Made by a program: the position numbers and the translations under genes
Source of the DNA: UBA6168 sp041741095
Lineage (GTDB): Bacteria > Bacteroidota > Bacteroidia > Chitinophagales > Saprospiraceae
NCBI GenBank assembly: GCA_041741095.1
Contig: JBGSKQ010000073.1
Span: 77,726-141,725 of the forward strand
Length of the DNA: 64,000 nt
Reading direction: 5' to 3'
Notes under the pieces: generated by a model
The model's input: the letters and a program-made list of their open reading frames with translations, nothing else
What the model was told of the DNA's origin: nothing
Database searches by the model: none
Shown here: one piece after another, positions 15,066 through 24,195 of the stretch
Numbering within the stretch: the first letter of the stretch is position 1
Layout of the letters: the number at the start of each line of letters is the position of its first letter

Positions 15066-16658
15066 ATGAGCAAGTTAGCGACATTGACTCCAATCGAAGA
15101 AGAACTGCGGCGGATGAACATCCAAATCGAGGTGAGCGGCCACGATTTGAAAAACCTATCTGTAAAAGTACCCAGCTTGTTTATCGCCAATCAGGCCTTG
15201 GATGAAGCCGATGAGCTCATTTTGTTGCAATTGCTTGAAAAACAAGGCGTTCCGTGTAAAATTTTGACCCGGAAAAACAAAGAAGGCAAGCCGTTCGAGC
15301 GTTTTTACCTGCCCTTGGATTTTTCCATTTTACAATGGGAAGACTATATAAAAAGTGTTTTTAAAAACCTGAACAAAGCCAAGGAAGAGGGCGTCTCGCT
15401 TTGCCTCATCCTGCATTTTACCGACAAGGCGCTGGACACGCCCGTGCGCAATCAGTTCCTCAATCAATTGATGAAAGCTATCAAACGGGCGGAAATTCAA
15501 GTGGTGCCGATCAGGCTGAAAGCGCCCTTCCCGGATTTTGTCAGGCCGGGCATCGGCAGCCGCCTCATTTTGCGCCAGCGGAAAGAACCCTATAAAGTGA
15601 CCGTGCGCATCGGCAACCCCATTTCGGTGGACGATCAACATAAATTTGGTGGCTCAAAGGACTTCAAACGTTTCATCCAGTCGAAGATTTTTTCGTTGGG
15701 ATCTGGCCTTGAAGTGAAACCTTTTTTCCTGCAAAAATTCTTTCAACTGCCTGAAAGACAGGAAGATGTGGTTGGCCCTTTTGATAGGGAAAAAATCCAA
15801 AATGAAATTTCCAAGCTCAGTTTTGGCAGCCTCGTGGCCTCACAGGGCGAGTTCGATATTTTTGTAGCGGAAGCCAAGGAAATCCCCATTACCCTTCAGG
15901 AAATTGGCCGCCTGCGGGAGCTTACTTTCCGCACGGTGGGCGAAGGTACTGGCAAGTCGCAGGACCTTGATGAATTCGACCTGTACTACCGCCAGCTCAT
16001 CCTGTGGGATCGGGAAGCCCATCAAATCGCCGGAGGCTACCGCATGGGCCTGGGCGACGAAATTTTCAGCCGATATGGTGCGTCGGGATTTTACATCAGC
16101 TCCATGTTCAAAATTGAGGAAGGCTTTTATCCTACCATGCAGCAGTCGGTGGAATTGGGCCGTTCCTACATTGTGCCGGAATACCAAAAAAAGCGCTTGC
16201 CGCTGTTCCTGCTGTGGAAAGGCATCCTTTATTTTTTGTTGAAAAACCCACAGTACAAGTACCTCTATGGCCCCGTGAGCATCAGCAAATACTACTCAAA
16301 TCTCTCCCGCAGCCTCATCGTGGCTTTTATCAAAAAATATTTCTACAACGAAGGGTTGGCCCAATACCTCACCCCCCGCAAGCCGTTCAAAGCCAAGGTG
16401 GACAAAGTGGACATAGATATGCTGGCCGATAGCCTGGACAATGAATTGGGCGCACTGGACAACCTCATCGAGGACATCGAACCCGACCATATTCGCATCC
16501 CTGTGTTGGTGCGCCAGTACCTGAAACTGAACGCCCGTTTTATCAGCTTCAACCTCGACCCAAACTTCTCCGATGTATTGGACGGTTTTATCATACTCAA
16601 CCTGGCCGATGTGCCTTACGCCATGATTGAGGCATTGAAAAAGGAAAGTGGAGGGTAA
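15066..16658 (+). CDS. OlsF-like acyltransferase fusion (N-acyl amino acid / ornithine-lipid type)
   Basis: Two-part lipid acyltransferase of 530 residues. The first 230 residues resemble a PlsC/OlsA-type O-acyltransferase, and residues about 235-500 a GNAT-type OlsB N-acyltransferase of the hemolysin-like family. This order is that of the bifunctional OlsF proteins making ornithine or related aminolipids. In the GNAT half, LRELTFRTVGEGTG, DLDEFDLYYRQLILWD, IAGGYRMGLG and ELGRSYIVPEYQKK match the conserved OlsB blocks. In the N-terminal half the usual FxANHPxxxxD-type motif reads FIANQALDEAD, with Gln43 where the catalytic His is expected; Asp49 is kept. The O-acylation step may therefore be lost. 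A separate PlsC gene lies 0.8 kb downstream. Confidence 0.75.
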   Translation: MSKLATLTPIEEELRRMNIQIEVSGHDLKNLSVKVPSLFIANQALDEADELILLQLLEKQGVPCKILTRKNKEGKPFERFYLPLDFSILQWEDYIKSVFKNLNKAKEEGVSLCLILHFTDKALDTPVRNQFLNQLMKAIKRAEIQVVPIRLKAPFPDFVRPGIGSRLILRQRKEPYKVTVRIGNPISVDDQHKFGGSKDFKRFIQSKIFSLGSGLEVKPFFLQKFFQLPERQEDVVGPFDREKIQNEISKLSFGSLVASQGEFDIFVAEAKEIPITLQEIGRLRELTFRTVGEGTGKSQDLDEFDLYYRQLILWDREAHQIAGGYRMGLGDEIFSRYGASGFYISSMFKIEEGFYPTMQQSVELGRSYIVPEYQKKRLPLFLLWKGILYFLLKNPQYKYLYGPVSISKYYSNLSRSLIVAFIKKYFYNEGLAQYLTPRKPFKAKVDKVDIDMLADSLDNELGALDNLIEDIEPDHIRIPVLVRQYLKLNARFISFNLDPNFSDVLDGFIILNLADVPYAMIEALKKESGG

Positions 16659-16738
16659 TAAGTAAGGTTTCAGGATGCCAAGGAAATTGAGTTAAGCTTT
16701 ATTATTTTTGTCGAGCCGATTCTTTGGAGTTCGTTAAT

Positions 16739-16867
16739 ACTCTGTAAATTAAGTTTCTTGACATTTTGTAATGGGGATTCCGGGGGTGAAAATTGCGCTA
16801 GCAATTTTCACCCCCAAACCCCCATCCGTCCGCAAGTCGGAAAATAAAGAAATTTGGTTTACAGAGT
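16739..16867. repeat. palindromic intergenic element E5
   Basis: Large imperfect palindrome between the acyltransferase gene and the toxin-antitoxin pair. Outer stem ACTCTGTAAA (16739-16748) with TTTACAGAGT (16858-16867), perfect. Inner hairpin GGGGGTGAAAATTGC (16782-16796), loop GCTA, and a perfect complement to 16815. Short matching blocks (AAGTTTCTT/AAGAAATTT, ATGGGG/CCCCCAT) lie between. It shares the plan of E1-E4 but not their sequence. Confidence 0.65.
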
Positions 16868-16897
16868 AGTTAATTTGTTGATATAAAAATCTATACA

Positions 16898-17170
16898 ATG
16901 AATATTTTGGAAATAAAAGGAAGCTTGTTTGACTTGCTGTGGCAGGTGGACGATGCCGAAACACTTTTAAAAATTCGGAAAAGTGTAGCAGAAATTATTG
17001 AAGATGCAAAAATGGATGGTGCAGATTGGTGGGATGAATTGCTGCCTGAGCAACAGGTTAAATTAGAACGGGCATTGAATGATGCCGAAAAAGGAAAAAA
17101 TTTAGTTTCCCATGAAAAAGCACTGGATCAAATTGATTATAAAATAAAAAAATTACGTCATGCCTCTTAA
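16898..17170 (+). CDS. putative antitoxin of a ParE-type toxin-antitoxin pair
   Basis: Small acidic protein of 90 residues, mostly helical (MNILEIKGSLFDLLWQVDD..., then a DWWDELLPEQQVKLERAL segment). The WWDELxxxQQ(A/V)xLxxA pattern is common in short antitoxins that sit in front of RelE/ParE toxins. It overlaps the start of the toxin gene by 11 bp, which suggests translational coupling. No DNA-binding fold is obvious, so regulation of the operon is unclear. The assignment rests mostly on the partner gene. Confidence 0.65.
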   Translation: MNILEIKGSLFDLLWQVDDAETLLKIRKSVAEIIEDAKMDGADWWDELLPEQQVKLERALNDAEKGKNLVSHEKALDQIDYKIKKLRHAS

Positions 17171-17456
17171 AGTTTCCTGGCACACAGATGCGCTAGGCGA
17201 TTTTATTGAAATAGTGGAGTATTTTGAAATCGAAGGGAATATCCAAGCCGCAGAAAACTTTCGTGATAAGGTGAAGGCTAAAATAGATTTTATAAAATCT
17301 TATCCCGGAGCAGGAAGGCCGACCATGAAGCATAAAAATTTAAGGTATATTTTAGTGGACAAGCATCGGCGGATGTATTATCGCTTTACCAGTAAGTCGC
17401 TTACCATTCTTGCTTTTTTTGATTCCAGACAAGATCCTACTAAACGTCCATTTTAA
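17160..17456 (+). CDS. ParE/RelE superfamily toxin
   Basis: Toxin-like protein of 98 residues, the normal length. It opens with a strand (LKVSWHTDALGDF) and two helices (IVEYFEIEGNIQAAENFRDKV and a KIDFIKSYPGAG turn), as in the family. Next is the strand LRYILVDKHRRMYYRF and the typical end, LAFFDSRQDPTKRP, close to the FFDxRQxPxK signature of ParE toxins. ParE members poison gyrase and RelE members cleave mRNA; the sequence does not settle which. It starts inside the end of the antitoxin gene and ends 8 bp before the PlsC start. Confidence 0.8.
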   Translation: MPLKVSWHTDALGDFIEIVEYFEIEGNIQAAENFRDKVKAKIDFIKSYPGAGRPTMKHKNLRYILVDKHRRMYYRFTSKSLTILAFFDSRQDPTKRPF

Positions 17457-17464
17457 GTTAATTG

Positions 17465-18223
17465 ATGAACAAATTTCGAGCAGCATACAGGGGCATTGGC
17501 TTTCTTTTCATTTTGGGCTACCAACTTACAAAGGCTATATTAAATGCCTTTCTGCACAAACATCCCCTTCCCGGTGGGCTGCGCATCCGCCGCAAATTTT
17601 GCATCAAAAGCCTCCGTTGGTTGGGCGTCAGGATAGAACAAAGCGGCGACATTCCGCAGGGCGGGCCGTATATTTTTATCGGCAATCACCGCTCCTATCT
17701 CGATCCCGTCGTTTCGTTGAAAGACATACCTGCCATGCCGGTGGCTAAGGCGGAGGTAAGTTCCTGGCCTTTAATTGGTTATGGCGGAAAAATAACGGGC
17801 ATCATGTACGTAAAACGGGAGAGCAAAAGCAGCCGGGCAGCCGTGATGGAGGCCATGCGTGTAAGTTTAAAAGGTGGCTATTCCGTGCTCGTTTACCCGG
17901 AAGGCACTACCCACACCGACCCACAGACCATGCCTTTTAAGGGCGGCGCTTTTAACCTGGCGGCAAAAGAAGGCATTCCCATTGTGCCCATTGCGCTCGA
18001 CTACCTCGATCTAAACGATGCCTGGGTTGGTGACGATACCTTTATCCCACATTTCATCCGCTGTTTTGGCAAAAAATGGACTTATGTTAAAATCCGATAT
18101 GGCCAACCGATAGCCTCTGATGACATCAATTTTTTGATGGAGCAATCCAAATTATGGATAGATGCGACAATGCGTGACATTCGGGCGGAATTTGAAGCAG
18201 GGGCAAAATCCAATCGCATTTGA
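17465..18223 (+). CDS. 1-acyl-sn-glycerol-3-phosphate acyltransferase (PlsC family)
   Basis: Membrane-associated acyltransferase for the second step of phosphatidic acid synthesis, or a related lysophospholipid acylation. 252 residues from the ATG at 17465; a TTG just before it is less likely. A hydrophobic N-terminal segment (about 10-30) precedes the catalytic NHRSYLD (His75, Asp80). GIMYVKRES follows (block II), and VLVYPEGTTHTDPQTMPFKGGAF is the conserved EGT block (about 136 on). IVPIALDY is block IV. All key residues are intact. It follows the toxin gene by only 8 bp, so it may share transcripts with the toxin-antitoxin pair. Confidence 0.85.
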   Translation: MNKFRAAYRGIGFLFILGYQLTKAILNAFLHKHPLPGGLRIRRKFCIKSLRWLGVRIEQSGDIPQGGPYIFIGNHRSYLDPVVSLKDIPAMPVAKAEVSSWPLIGYGGKITGIMYVKRESKSSRAAVMEAMRVSLKGGYSVLVYPEGTTHTDPQTMPFKGGAFNLAAKEGIPIVPIALDYLDLNDAWVGDDTFIPHFIRCFGKKWTYVKIRYGQPIASDDINFLMEQSKLWIDATMRDIRAEFEAGAKSNRI

Positions 18224-18280
18224 AGCCGTTCTGTTTACTTTTGCCCTGCCTTGCAAACGATTGTTTGAGGGTTTCATAAA

Positions 18281-18916
18281 ATGACGGCTATGTTTAAAAA
18301 AATCCCGCTTTACTTTTTCCTCACTTTTTTTTCCTTGTCCTTGGTGAAAAACGCCACGGCACAACAGCGCTTTAAAGCTGGGCTGGTCTTAGGTTTAAAC
18401 GCAGCCCAAGTCAACGGCGACGACAACGGCGGCTACAACAAACTTGGCTTGCAGGGCGGCCTGCGGGGCGTGGTCATTTTGCGGGATAAAATGGAAATTC
18501 TGCTCGAAATGCTCTACTCGCAGCGTGGAAGCCGCTCAAAAACCAACCAGTTTCCTGCCGGCCTCAAAATCAACCTGCAATATGTTGAAGTGCCAGTTAT
18601 GTTTGGCTATAAAGATTGGTATATCGAAGAGGATGATTATTATAAAGTGCAGGTGATTGGCGGCTTAATGTACAGCCGCTTGTTCAGTGCTGAAATTGAT
18701 GGCTCTGTCAACCATGACGGGGAAGTGGACAATTTGAACAACAATGATTACGGTTATACTTTGGGAGCTGAATTATTTTTGTCAAAACATTTTGGCTTTA
18801 GCTTCCGCTTTTCCCGCTCCATCAACCTATTGTACAACAAAGACAAACATGATCAGCAAGGCATTAATTCTTTGCGGGGCTTTTTTCTATCCTTTAGATC
18901 CATGTATGTTTTTTAA
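18281..18916 (+). CDS. porin-family outer-membrane beta-barrel protein
   Basis: Exported barrel protein (211 residues; a start at 18290 gives MFKKIPLYFFLTFF, a cleaner signal peptide ending ATAQ). The mature part fits the PorT/outer-membrane beta-barrel domain found widely in Bacteroidota: KAGLVLGLNAAQVNGDD opening, LQGGLRGVVIL, LQYVEVPVMFGY, GYTLGAELFLSKHFGFSFRFS and a terminal aromatic strand (FFLSFRSMYVF). Function of such proteins is mostly unknown. It is followed directly by a strong bidirectional terminator shared with the adhesin gene on the other strand. Confidence 0.7.
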   Translation: MTAMFKKIPLYFFLTFFSLSLVKNATAQQRFKAGLVLGLNAAQVNGDDNGGYNKLGLQGGLRGVVILRDKMEILLEMLYSQRGSRSKTNQFPAGLKINLQYVEVPVMFGYKDWYIEEDDYYKVQVIGGLMYSRLFSAEIDGSVNHDGEVDNLNNNDYGYTLGAELFLSKHFGFSFRFSRSINLLYNKDKHDQQGINSLRGFFLSFRSMYVF

Positions 18917-18922
18917 AAAAAA

Positions 18923-18960
18923 AGGGCAGCCAACAATCAAGCTGGCTGCCCCTTTTTTCT
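18923..18960. terminator. bidirectional rho-independent terminator
   Basis: AGGGCAGCCA (18923-18932) and TGGCTGCCCCT (18943-18953) form a 10-bp stem. It is flanked by an A-run upstream and TTTTTT downstream, so it works for both converging genes (the barrel protein and the giant adhesin). Confidence 0.85.
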
Positions 18961-18975
18961 TTTTCAAAAACACTG

Positions 18976-21900
18976 TTACCTGCTTACCACCAATCGCTTC
19001 GTAGCCACTTTTTCACCAATCCTGATTTTCAGTAAATACACGCCGGATGGCTGTTTTGAAAAATCGAGGCGGTGCTTGTTTGCTCCGTTGGTTGAGGAAT
19101 AAGTACCAATGCTTTTTCCTACAACATCATACACAGATACTTCCATTTCATTGAAGGCAATGTCCTTCAGTTCGATAAAGACCTCCCCGGTCGTAGGGTT
19201 GGGGAAGAGGCCGATGCGGCTATCAAAACCAATTTCGGCAGTACTGTTTGTTTCCTGGATGGTGTAGGCGCTGAGTGGCGTTTGGCAGTCATTGCCATCC
19301 GTTACCTGCAACTGATAAGTACCAGCGGGCAAGTTGGATATGTCTTCCGTGGTCGCAATGACGTTGCCGTTGATGTCTGTCCAGGTATAGGTCAGCGGCG
19401 GCACGCCTCCAGCAATGCTGACATCTATGCTGCCGTTGGATTGGCCCACTACAGCGTTTTGAATTGAAACCAGGTTAATAACGATGTTGTCCGGTTCGTC
19501 AATCGTAACACTTTGTACTTCTTGGCAGCCTTCTGCGTCGGTGACGGTGACGGTATATTCGCCTGCTTCCAGGTTGTTGATGGTTGCAGTTGTTTGACCA
19601 CTACTCCAATCGTAAGTGTAGGGCGGAGATCCACCGTTGACGGTTGCAGCCGCAGTACCGTCGTTTTCATTAAAACAACTCAAATCCTCGCCATTGACCG
19701 CCAGTCCCATTGCACTTGGCACCGAAATCATAAAACTGCAAGTGGCAGTATTGCCATTGGCGTCCTCAGCTTCATAGGTGATGGTCGTATTGCCGACTGG
19801 GAAATTGGAGCCGCTGGGCAAACCTGTAGTTTGAGTCAATTCAATAGCGCTGGCACAGTTGTCGTCGGCTGTTACTGTGAAAACACCCACTGGATCGCAA
19901 TAAGAAAGGAACAATCCTTCAGGGCAACTGATTGTCGGTTCCGTTTCATCCACCACGGTTGCTGATACAGTCATGGTGATAGTATTACCACCATCGTCGG
20001 TAGCCGTTAATTCCACATCATTGTCGCCCAGGTCGTCGCAGTTGAATGTTGTTGGTTCAATGGTCCATTCGATGTCGCCACAGTTGTCGGCACTGCCATC
20101 GTCGAACATGGCCGGAGTGACCGTTGCCATGCCATTGGCATCCAAGGAAACAGTAATATTTTGAAGTACGAGGTTGGGTGGCATATTGTCCACAACAGTC
20201 ACGGTGGCGGTTTCAGTTGAAGAGTTGCCGGCTGCATCTGTCACTGTCAATGTCACCTCATTTTCCCCTAAATCATCGCAACTAAAGGACGAAACATCAA
20301 GCGTCATAGAAACTATTTCACAATCGTCTGTGCTGCCGTTGTCTATGGCATCTGGTGAAATAGAAGCAGTTCCATCCGGACCCAGTTCAAGTGTAAGATC
20401 TTGGGTGGTCACTGTAGGAGGCACTGCATCGTTTGCTGTAATGGTCAATGAGACGATAGTTTCGCAATCGTTTGCATCGCTAATGCTGACCGTGTAATCG
20501 CCGGGAGCGAGGTTGCCAACAGTGGCCCCGGTGGCACTGTTTGACCAATTATAAATATAGTTGGGAGTGCCACCTGTAGCAGAAACTGTTGCGGATCCAT
20601 TCGTGGCCATGCAGTCGGCCATTGTCAGGTTGTCCACTGCCCCAATCAACTCGTCCGGTTCGCCGATGGTCACTTCAGCAATGGCCGGACAGTCAGCATC
20701 ATCGGTAATGGTCACGGTATATGTACCGGCGGCAAGGCCCGTTGCGGTTGCTTCCGTTTCATCATTTGACCATAAATATGTAAATGGGGCAAGTCCACCG
20801 ATAGGAGTAGCAGTTGCCTGGCCATCTGCGGCACCATTGCAGCTTATGTCAGTTCCCGTCACATTGGCCTGTATGGCGCAGCCCGCCGTCTCCACTTCCA
20901 CCGTTTGGGTGGCCTGGCAGCCAAAAGTATCGGTCACCACCACCGTGTATTCACCGGGAGGCAGGAAGATGATAGTCTGGGTACTTTGGCCTGTGTTCCA
21001 CAAATATTCATAAGGGGCCGTTCCGCCGGTTGGATTCGCTGTTGCTGTACCATCGTTGGCGCCAGGCGAAGTTTCATCGTCGGCGGTAGCGTTGGCATTC
21101 AAGTTACTTGGCTCCAAAATGAGGATAGAAACTACTACTTCGCAGCCATTGTCATCGGTGGCGGTCACAGTGTAGTTGCCGCCGGGCAGATCTGAAATGG
21201 ACTGTGTTGTTTCGCCATTTGACCAATTATAATTGATGGGCGGCTCAGCATTGTCAAGGGTAATGGAGGCAAAGCCATCATCGGCACCAGCGCAGGTCAC
21301 ATTTTCTTTTTCAACGTTTGCCTTCAGGTTGCAATTGGATTCCGGCACGTTGACCGATTGTATGGATTCGCAGCCATTGTTGTCAGTGACCGTGACGGTA
21401 TAAACGCCAGGTGCGAGGTCAACGATGGTCTGTGTTGTTTGACCATTGCTCCACAAATAGGTATAAGGAGAAACACCGCCACTTGGATCGGCAGTGGCCG
21501 TACCGTCATTGGCACCGATTATTATCTGGCCAGTAGCCGAGGCATTTGCCTCCAATAAAGTAGGCTGTGTAATGATAACAGCAGCGGAAGCGGTACATCC
21601 TTCGCCATCTGTTATGGTGACAGAATAGTTGCCCGCCCCCAGGTTTGAATTAGTAGCACCTGTGGATCCGTTCGACCAATTGTAGCTAAAGTTGCCATTG
21701 CCACCACCTCCTGTTGCTGTAGCCGAACCCGTATCATCCCCAAAGCAAAGTATATTGGTTTGGGAAGAAATACTACCGCTCACCTGTGGGGTTTCGGTCA
21801 CAGTGGTGGAGGCTGAATTGGTACAACCAGTGCCCGAATTGGTCACTAATATGGAATAAGTTCCTGGCTCATTTACAGTAGGTGTTAGTGTGTTGGCACC

Positions 21901-23874
21901 AGAAACGATGTTACCGTTTTGTGTTGTCCACATATAATTAAAACCAGCGCCAGTGGACGAACCTGCCCCACTCAGCACGACACTGCTGGCCTGGCAGTTG
22001 AGGTTGCCGTTGGTGGCTGCGCTGGCATTGGGTGCAGCCGTGCCATCATGTACGATAGCAGTAGCAGACGATGTACAACCAGCGGCATCGGTAATGGTCA
22101 ACACGTATTTTCCTGGCACATTAACGATTGGGTTTTGTACCAAAATGATGACGCCATTCGGCCCTTCCCAGGAATACGTCACGGGTTGAACGGAAGAATT
22201 TCCAAAAATCTGGACGCTGGGATTGTTGCAATCAATGGTGCCTCCGATGGCTGTGGCTAAAGGTGGCGGGCTGCTGACGACGGTAACGGAAGCCGTTTTT
22301 TTGCAGCCGTTTAACCCTGTTACAGTTAAAGTATAGTTACCTGCTACCGTGACAGTGGGGTTTTGCAGGTTAGAAGTATAACCGCCTGGCCCTGTCCAGG
22401 AATAAGTAACGCCGGGCGTAGTAGAATTGCCCATCAGCATTGTTGAAGAAGAATTGCAGTCCAGAGCGCCAGCCGTAGCAGTCACATTTGCTGGCAGCGC
22501 AAAGTCCGCAATGATATTAACCGTTTTTACGGACTCGCAAGTATCTCCAGGCGAGGGGATACTTTTGGTGGTCAGCGAATAAGTGCCGCCCGTTGTCACG
22601 GTCAAAGTGGGGTTGGTGCCGACAACCTGGTTGCCTTTTCGCCAGACAAAGGTCATGTTTGGCCCGCCGACCGAACTGCTCCCATTGAGTACAAGGCTTG
22701 TAGTATTGCAATCCAGCGTATCCACACCAGTTATTTTTGTTTCTTGTGGAAAAACGATGAGGTTCAACAAGATGGTACTGTCGCAGCCAAATTGGTTGGG
22801 ATAAACTTTTTCGTAGGCACCAGGTTCGCAAACCACATCGCCTTCAAAATTGTAGCAATCACCATCACAAATCGTTTCAACCCGCACATTAAAGTTTGTG
22901 AGGGCTGGGTTTAGCGTCAATACAATATTGCTATCGCAGCCGAGGTATGATGGTACAACTATATTGTACACGCCGGGCGAATAAATGTATTGGCCATCAG
23001 GAGCCACGTACTCACCAGGCAAGCAGATGACATCCGTCATGAAAGTTTGGATTTCATTTACTTCTACCGTTATGCAGGTTTTTTGTGTTTTAAAACAGCC
23101 GTCTATAATTCCTTCCACGCATAGTTCGTAGGTACCAGCTTGCTCCCAGTTGGCTTGGATGCTGTAGAATTGTTGATTTGCTAAGAAGTTACCGCTAAAA
23201 GGAGGAGAAATAGACCAGGTATAACCTTGTAAGAACGGACCTGCAGGAATAGTATATGTGGCTGTTGAACCGGGACAAACACTTGTTGGGCCAGTAATAG
23301 AAGCAGGGCCAGGAGGCGGAACATGTGGGCCAATGACAGCCTCGCCCCCAAATTGGATTTCAAAGCCATAAAAAATTTGGTCAGGGTGGGTGACTAATAG
23401 GAAAAAAGTCTGGCCTTCAAATATGGTCACCGCAGGCGTCTCAAATTCGGTCAAACCAGGGACTCCAAAGCTTTGCATTGGATCCTTGGCGAGGCCTGTA
23501 GGTACGAATGGCCCCAAAACTGGGTCTGCTGGAGCTTCGTCGTTGCATGCTACCAGTGAGGAACCTTGCCCACATGGGCATCTTCCTTGCCAAAGCGAAA
23601 AGTCCCAGTTTTGTTTTTCTAAGCCAGTAATCATCAACTCAAAAGTGCCAGATTGGTAACAATCAAACATCAACCAAGCCCCAGTTCCTTCCCCAGCCAG
23701 GCACGAACAAGAGACATCGTCAACGTGAGGAGTTACATTCAGGCCTGGCATGATCCATGGCGATGTGCCTGGTATTTGAATGGCATCACAACAATCCCCC
23801 CCTAATCCTCCTTGAGCAAAGGCTACGGTAGAAAGCGTGAACATGGAAATCAGTAGTAGGTAAAGTTTTTTCAT
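18976..23874 (-). CDS. giant SprB-repeat / HYR adhesin with T9SS sorting domain
   Basis: Cell-surface protein of 1632 residues. Signal peptide 1-20 (ending AFAQ). A Cys-rich N-terminal domain follows (about 25-180), then Ig-like/PKD-like modules (about 185-690) with SVTVVSSPP-like turns. Next is a long run of SprB repeats (about 700-1140), each with a C-x-G-x-x-DG start, YxWSNGxTTxxIxxLxxGxYTVTVTD core and NGC end. Two modules with LDANGMATVTPAMFDDGSADNC-type sequence and an HYR domain (about 1140-1400) follow, then two more SprB-type units. A type A sorting domain is at the end (IGLFPNPTTGEVFIEL ... VATKRLVVSR). SprB repeats are known from the gliding adhesin of Flavobacterium, so a role in attachment or gliding is inferred. 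It ends at a terminator shared with the barrel gene. Confidence 0.85.
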   Translation of the reverse strand: MKKLYLLLISMFTLSTVAFAQGGLGGDCCDAIQIPGTSPWIMPGLNVTPHVDDVSCSCLAGEGTGAWLMFDCYQSGTFELMITGLEKQNWDFSLWQGRCPCGQGSSLVACNDEAPADPVLGPFVPTGLAKDPMQSFGVPGLTEFETPAVTIFEGQTFFLLVTHPDQIFYGFEIQFGGEAVIGPHVPPPGPASITGPTSVCPGSTATYTIPAGPFLQGYTWSISPPFSGNFLANQQFYSIQANWEQAGTYELCVEGIIDGCFKTQKTCITVEVNEIQTFMTDVICLPGEYVAPDGQYIYSPGVYNIVVPSYLGCDSNIVLTLNPALTNFNVRVETICDGDCYNFEGDVVCEPGAYEKVYPNQFGCDSTILLNLIVFPQETKITGVDTLDCNTTSLVLNGSSSVGGPNMTFVWRKGNQVVGTNPTLTVTTGGTYSLTTKSIPSPGDTCESVKTVNIIADFALPANVTATAGALDCNSSSTMLMGNSTTPGVTYSWTGPGGYTSNLQNPTVTVAGNYTLTVTGLNGCKKTASVTVVSSPPPLATAIGGTIDCNNPSVQIFGNSSVQPVTYSWEGPNGVIILVQNPIVNVPGKYVLTITDAAGCTSSATAIVHDGTAAPNASAATNGNLNCQASSVVLSGAGSSTGAGFNYMWTTQNGNIVSGANTLTPTVNEPGTYSILVTNSGTGCTNSASTTVTETPQVSGSISSQTNILCFGDDTGSATATGGGGNGNFSYNWSNGSTGATNSNLGAGNYSVTITDGEGCTASAAVIITQPTLLEANASATGQIIIGANDGTATADPSGGVSPYTYLWSNGQTTQTIVDLAPGVYTVTVTDNNGCESIQSVNVPESNCNLKANVEKENVTCAGADDGFASITLDNAEPPINYNWSNGETTQSISDLPGGNYTVTATDDNGCEVVVSILILEPSNLNANATADDETSPGANDGTATANPTGGTAPYEYLWNTGQSTQTIIFLPPGEYTVVVTDTFGCQATQTVEVETAGCAIQANVTGTDISCNGAADGQATATPIGGLAPFTYLWSNDETEATATGLAAGTYTVTITDDADCPAIAEVTIGEPDELIGAVDNLTMADCMATNGSATVSATGGTPNYIYNWSNSATGATVGNLAPGDYTVSISDANDCETIVSLTITANDAVPPTVTTQDLTLELGPDGTASISPDAIDNGSTDDCEIVSMTLDVSSFSCDDLGENEVTLTVTDAAGNSSTETATVTVVDNMPPNLVLQNITVSLDANGMATVTPAMFDDGSADNCGDIEWTIEPTTFNCDDLGDNDVELTATDDGGNTITMTVSATVVDETEPTISCPEGLFLSYCDPVGVFTVTADDNCASAIELTQTTGLPSGSNFPVGNTTITYEAEDANGNTATCSFMISVPSAMGLAVNGEDLSCFNENDGTAAATVNGGSPPYTYDWSSGQTTATINNLEAGEYTVTVTDAEGCQEVQSVTIDEPDNIVINLVSIQNAVVGQSNGSIDVSIAGGVPPLTYTWTDINGNVIATTEDISNLPAGTYQLQVTDGNDCQTPLSAYTIQETNSTAEIGFDSRIGLFPNPTTGEVFIELKDIAFNEMEVSVYDVVGKSIGTYSSTNGANKHRLDFSKQPSGVYLLKIRIGEKVATKRLVVSR

Positions 23875-24195
23875 AATTGGGCAATTAAGTTACAGTTTGG
23901 AAACGGTTTAGATTATTCAAAAATGAAGGGTAGCAAAAGGCTTTAAATTGATCGGCAGGCTTTTAAAAAGGCAGTAAAGGTGGGGCTAAAAAATATGTTT
24001 GGGTTGGACGGTTTACAAGAATAATGTTTTGTTTCTTCGCAAATATACCTTACAGCGTTTGAAAAAGAGACGGGCATGAGCCATAAAAAAGTAAATGCTA
24101 AATTTTAGCAAATTCCCAATTTCTATAAAAAGCCAGGGACCAAGATTGAACAAAATCGGTACAAAGAAATTAAGGAGCGGTAGGTAGAAGATTAG
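23875..24195. other. gap upstream of the adhesin gene
   Basis: A 321-bp AT-rich gap. CAAATATA at 24040-24047 reads TATATTTG on the minus strand, a fair -7 element for the adhesin about 170 bp away, but without a clear upstream partner. No gene is seen. Confidence 0.35.

Noticed and set aside
19500..21800. Repetitive DNA that could be mistaken for a repeat array
   Set aside because: The repeats are in frame and encode SprB-type protein modules of the adhesin. They are not a CRISPR array and have no uniform short repeat with unique spacers.
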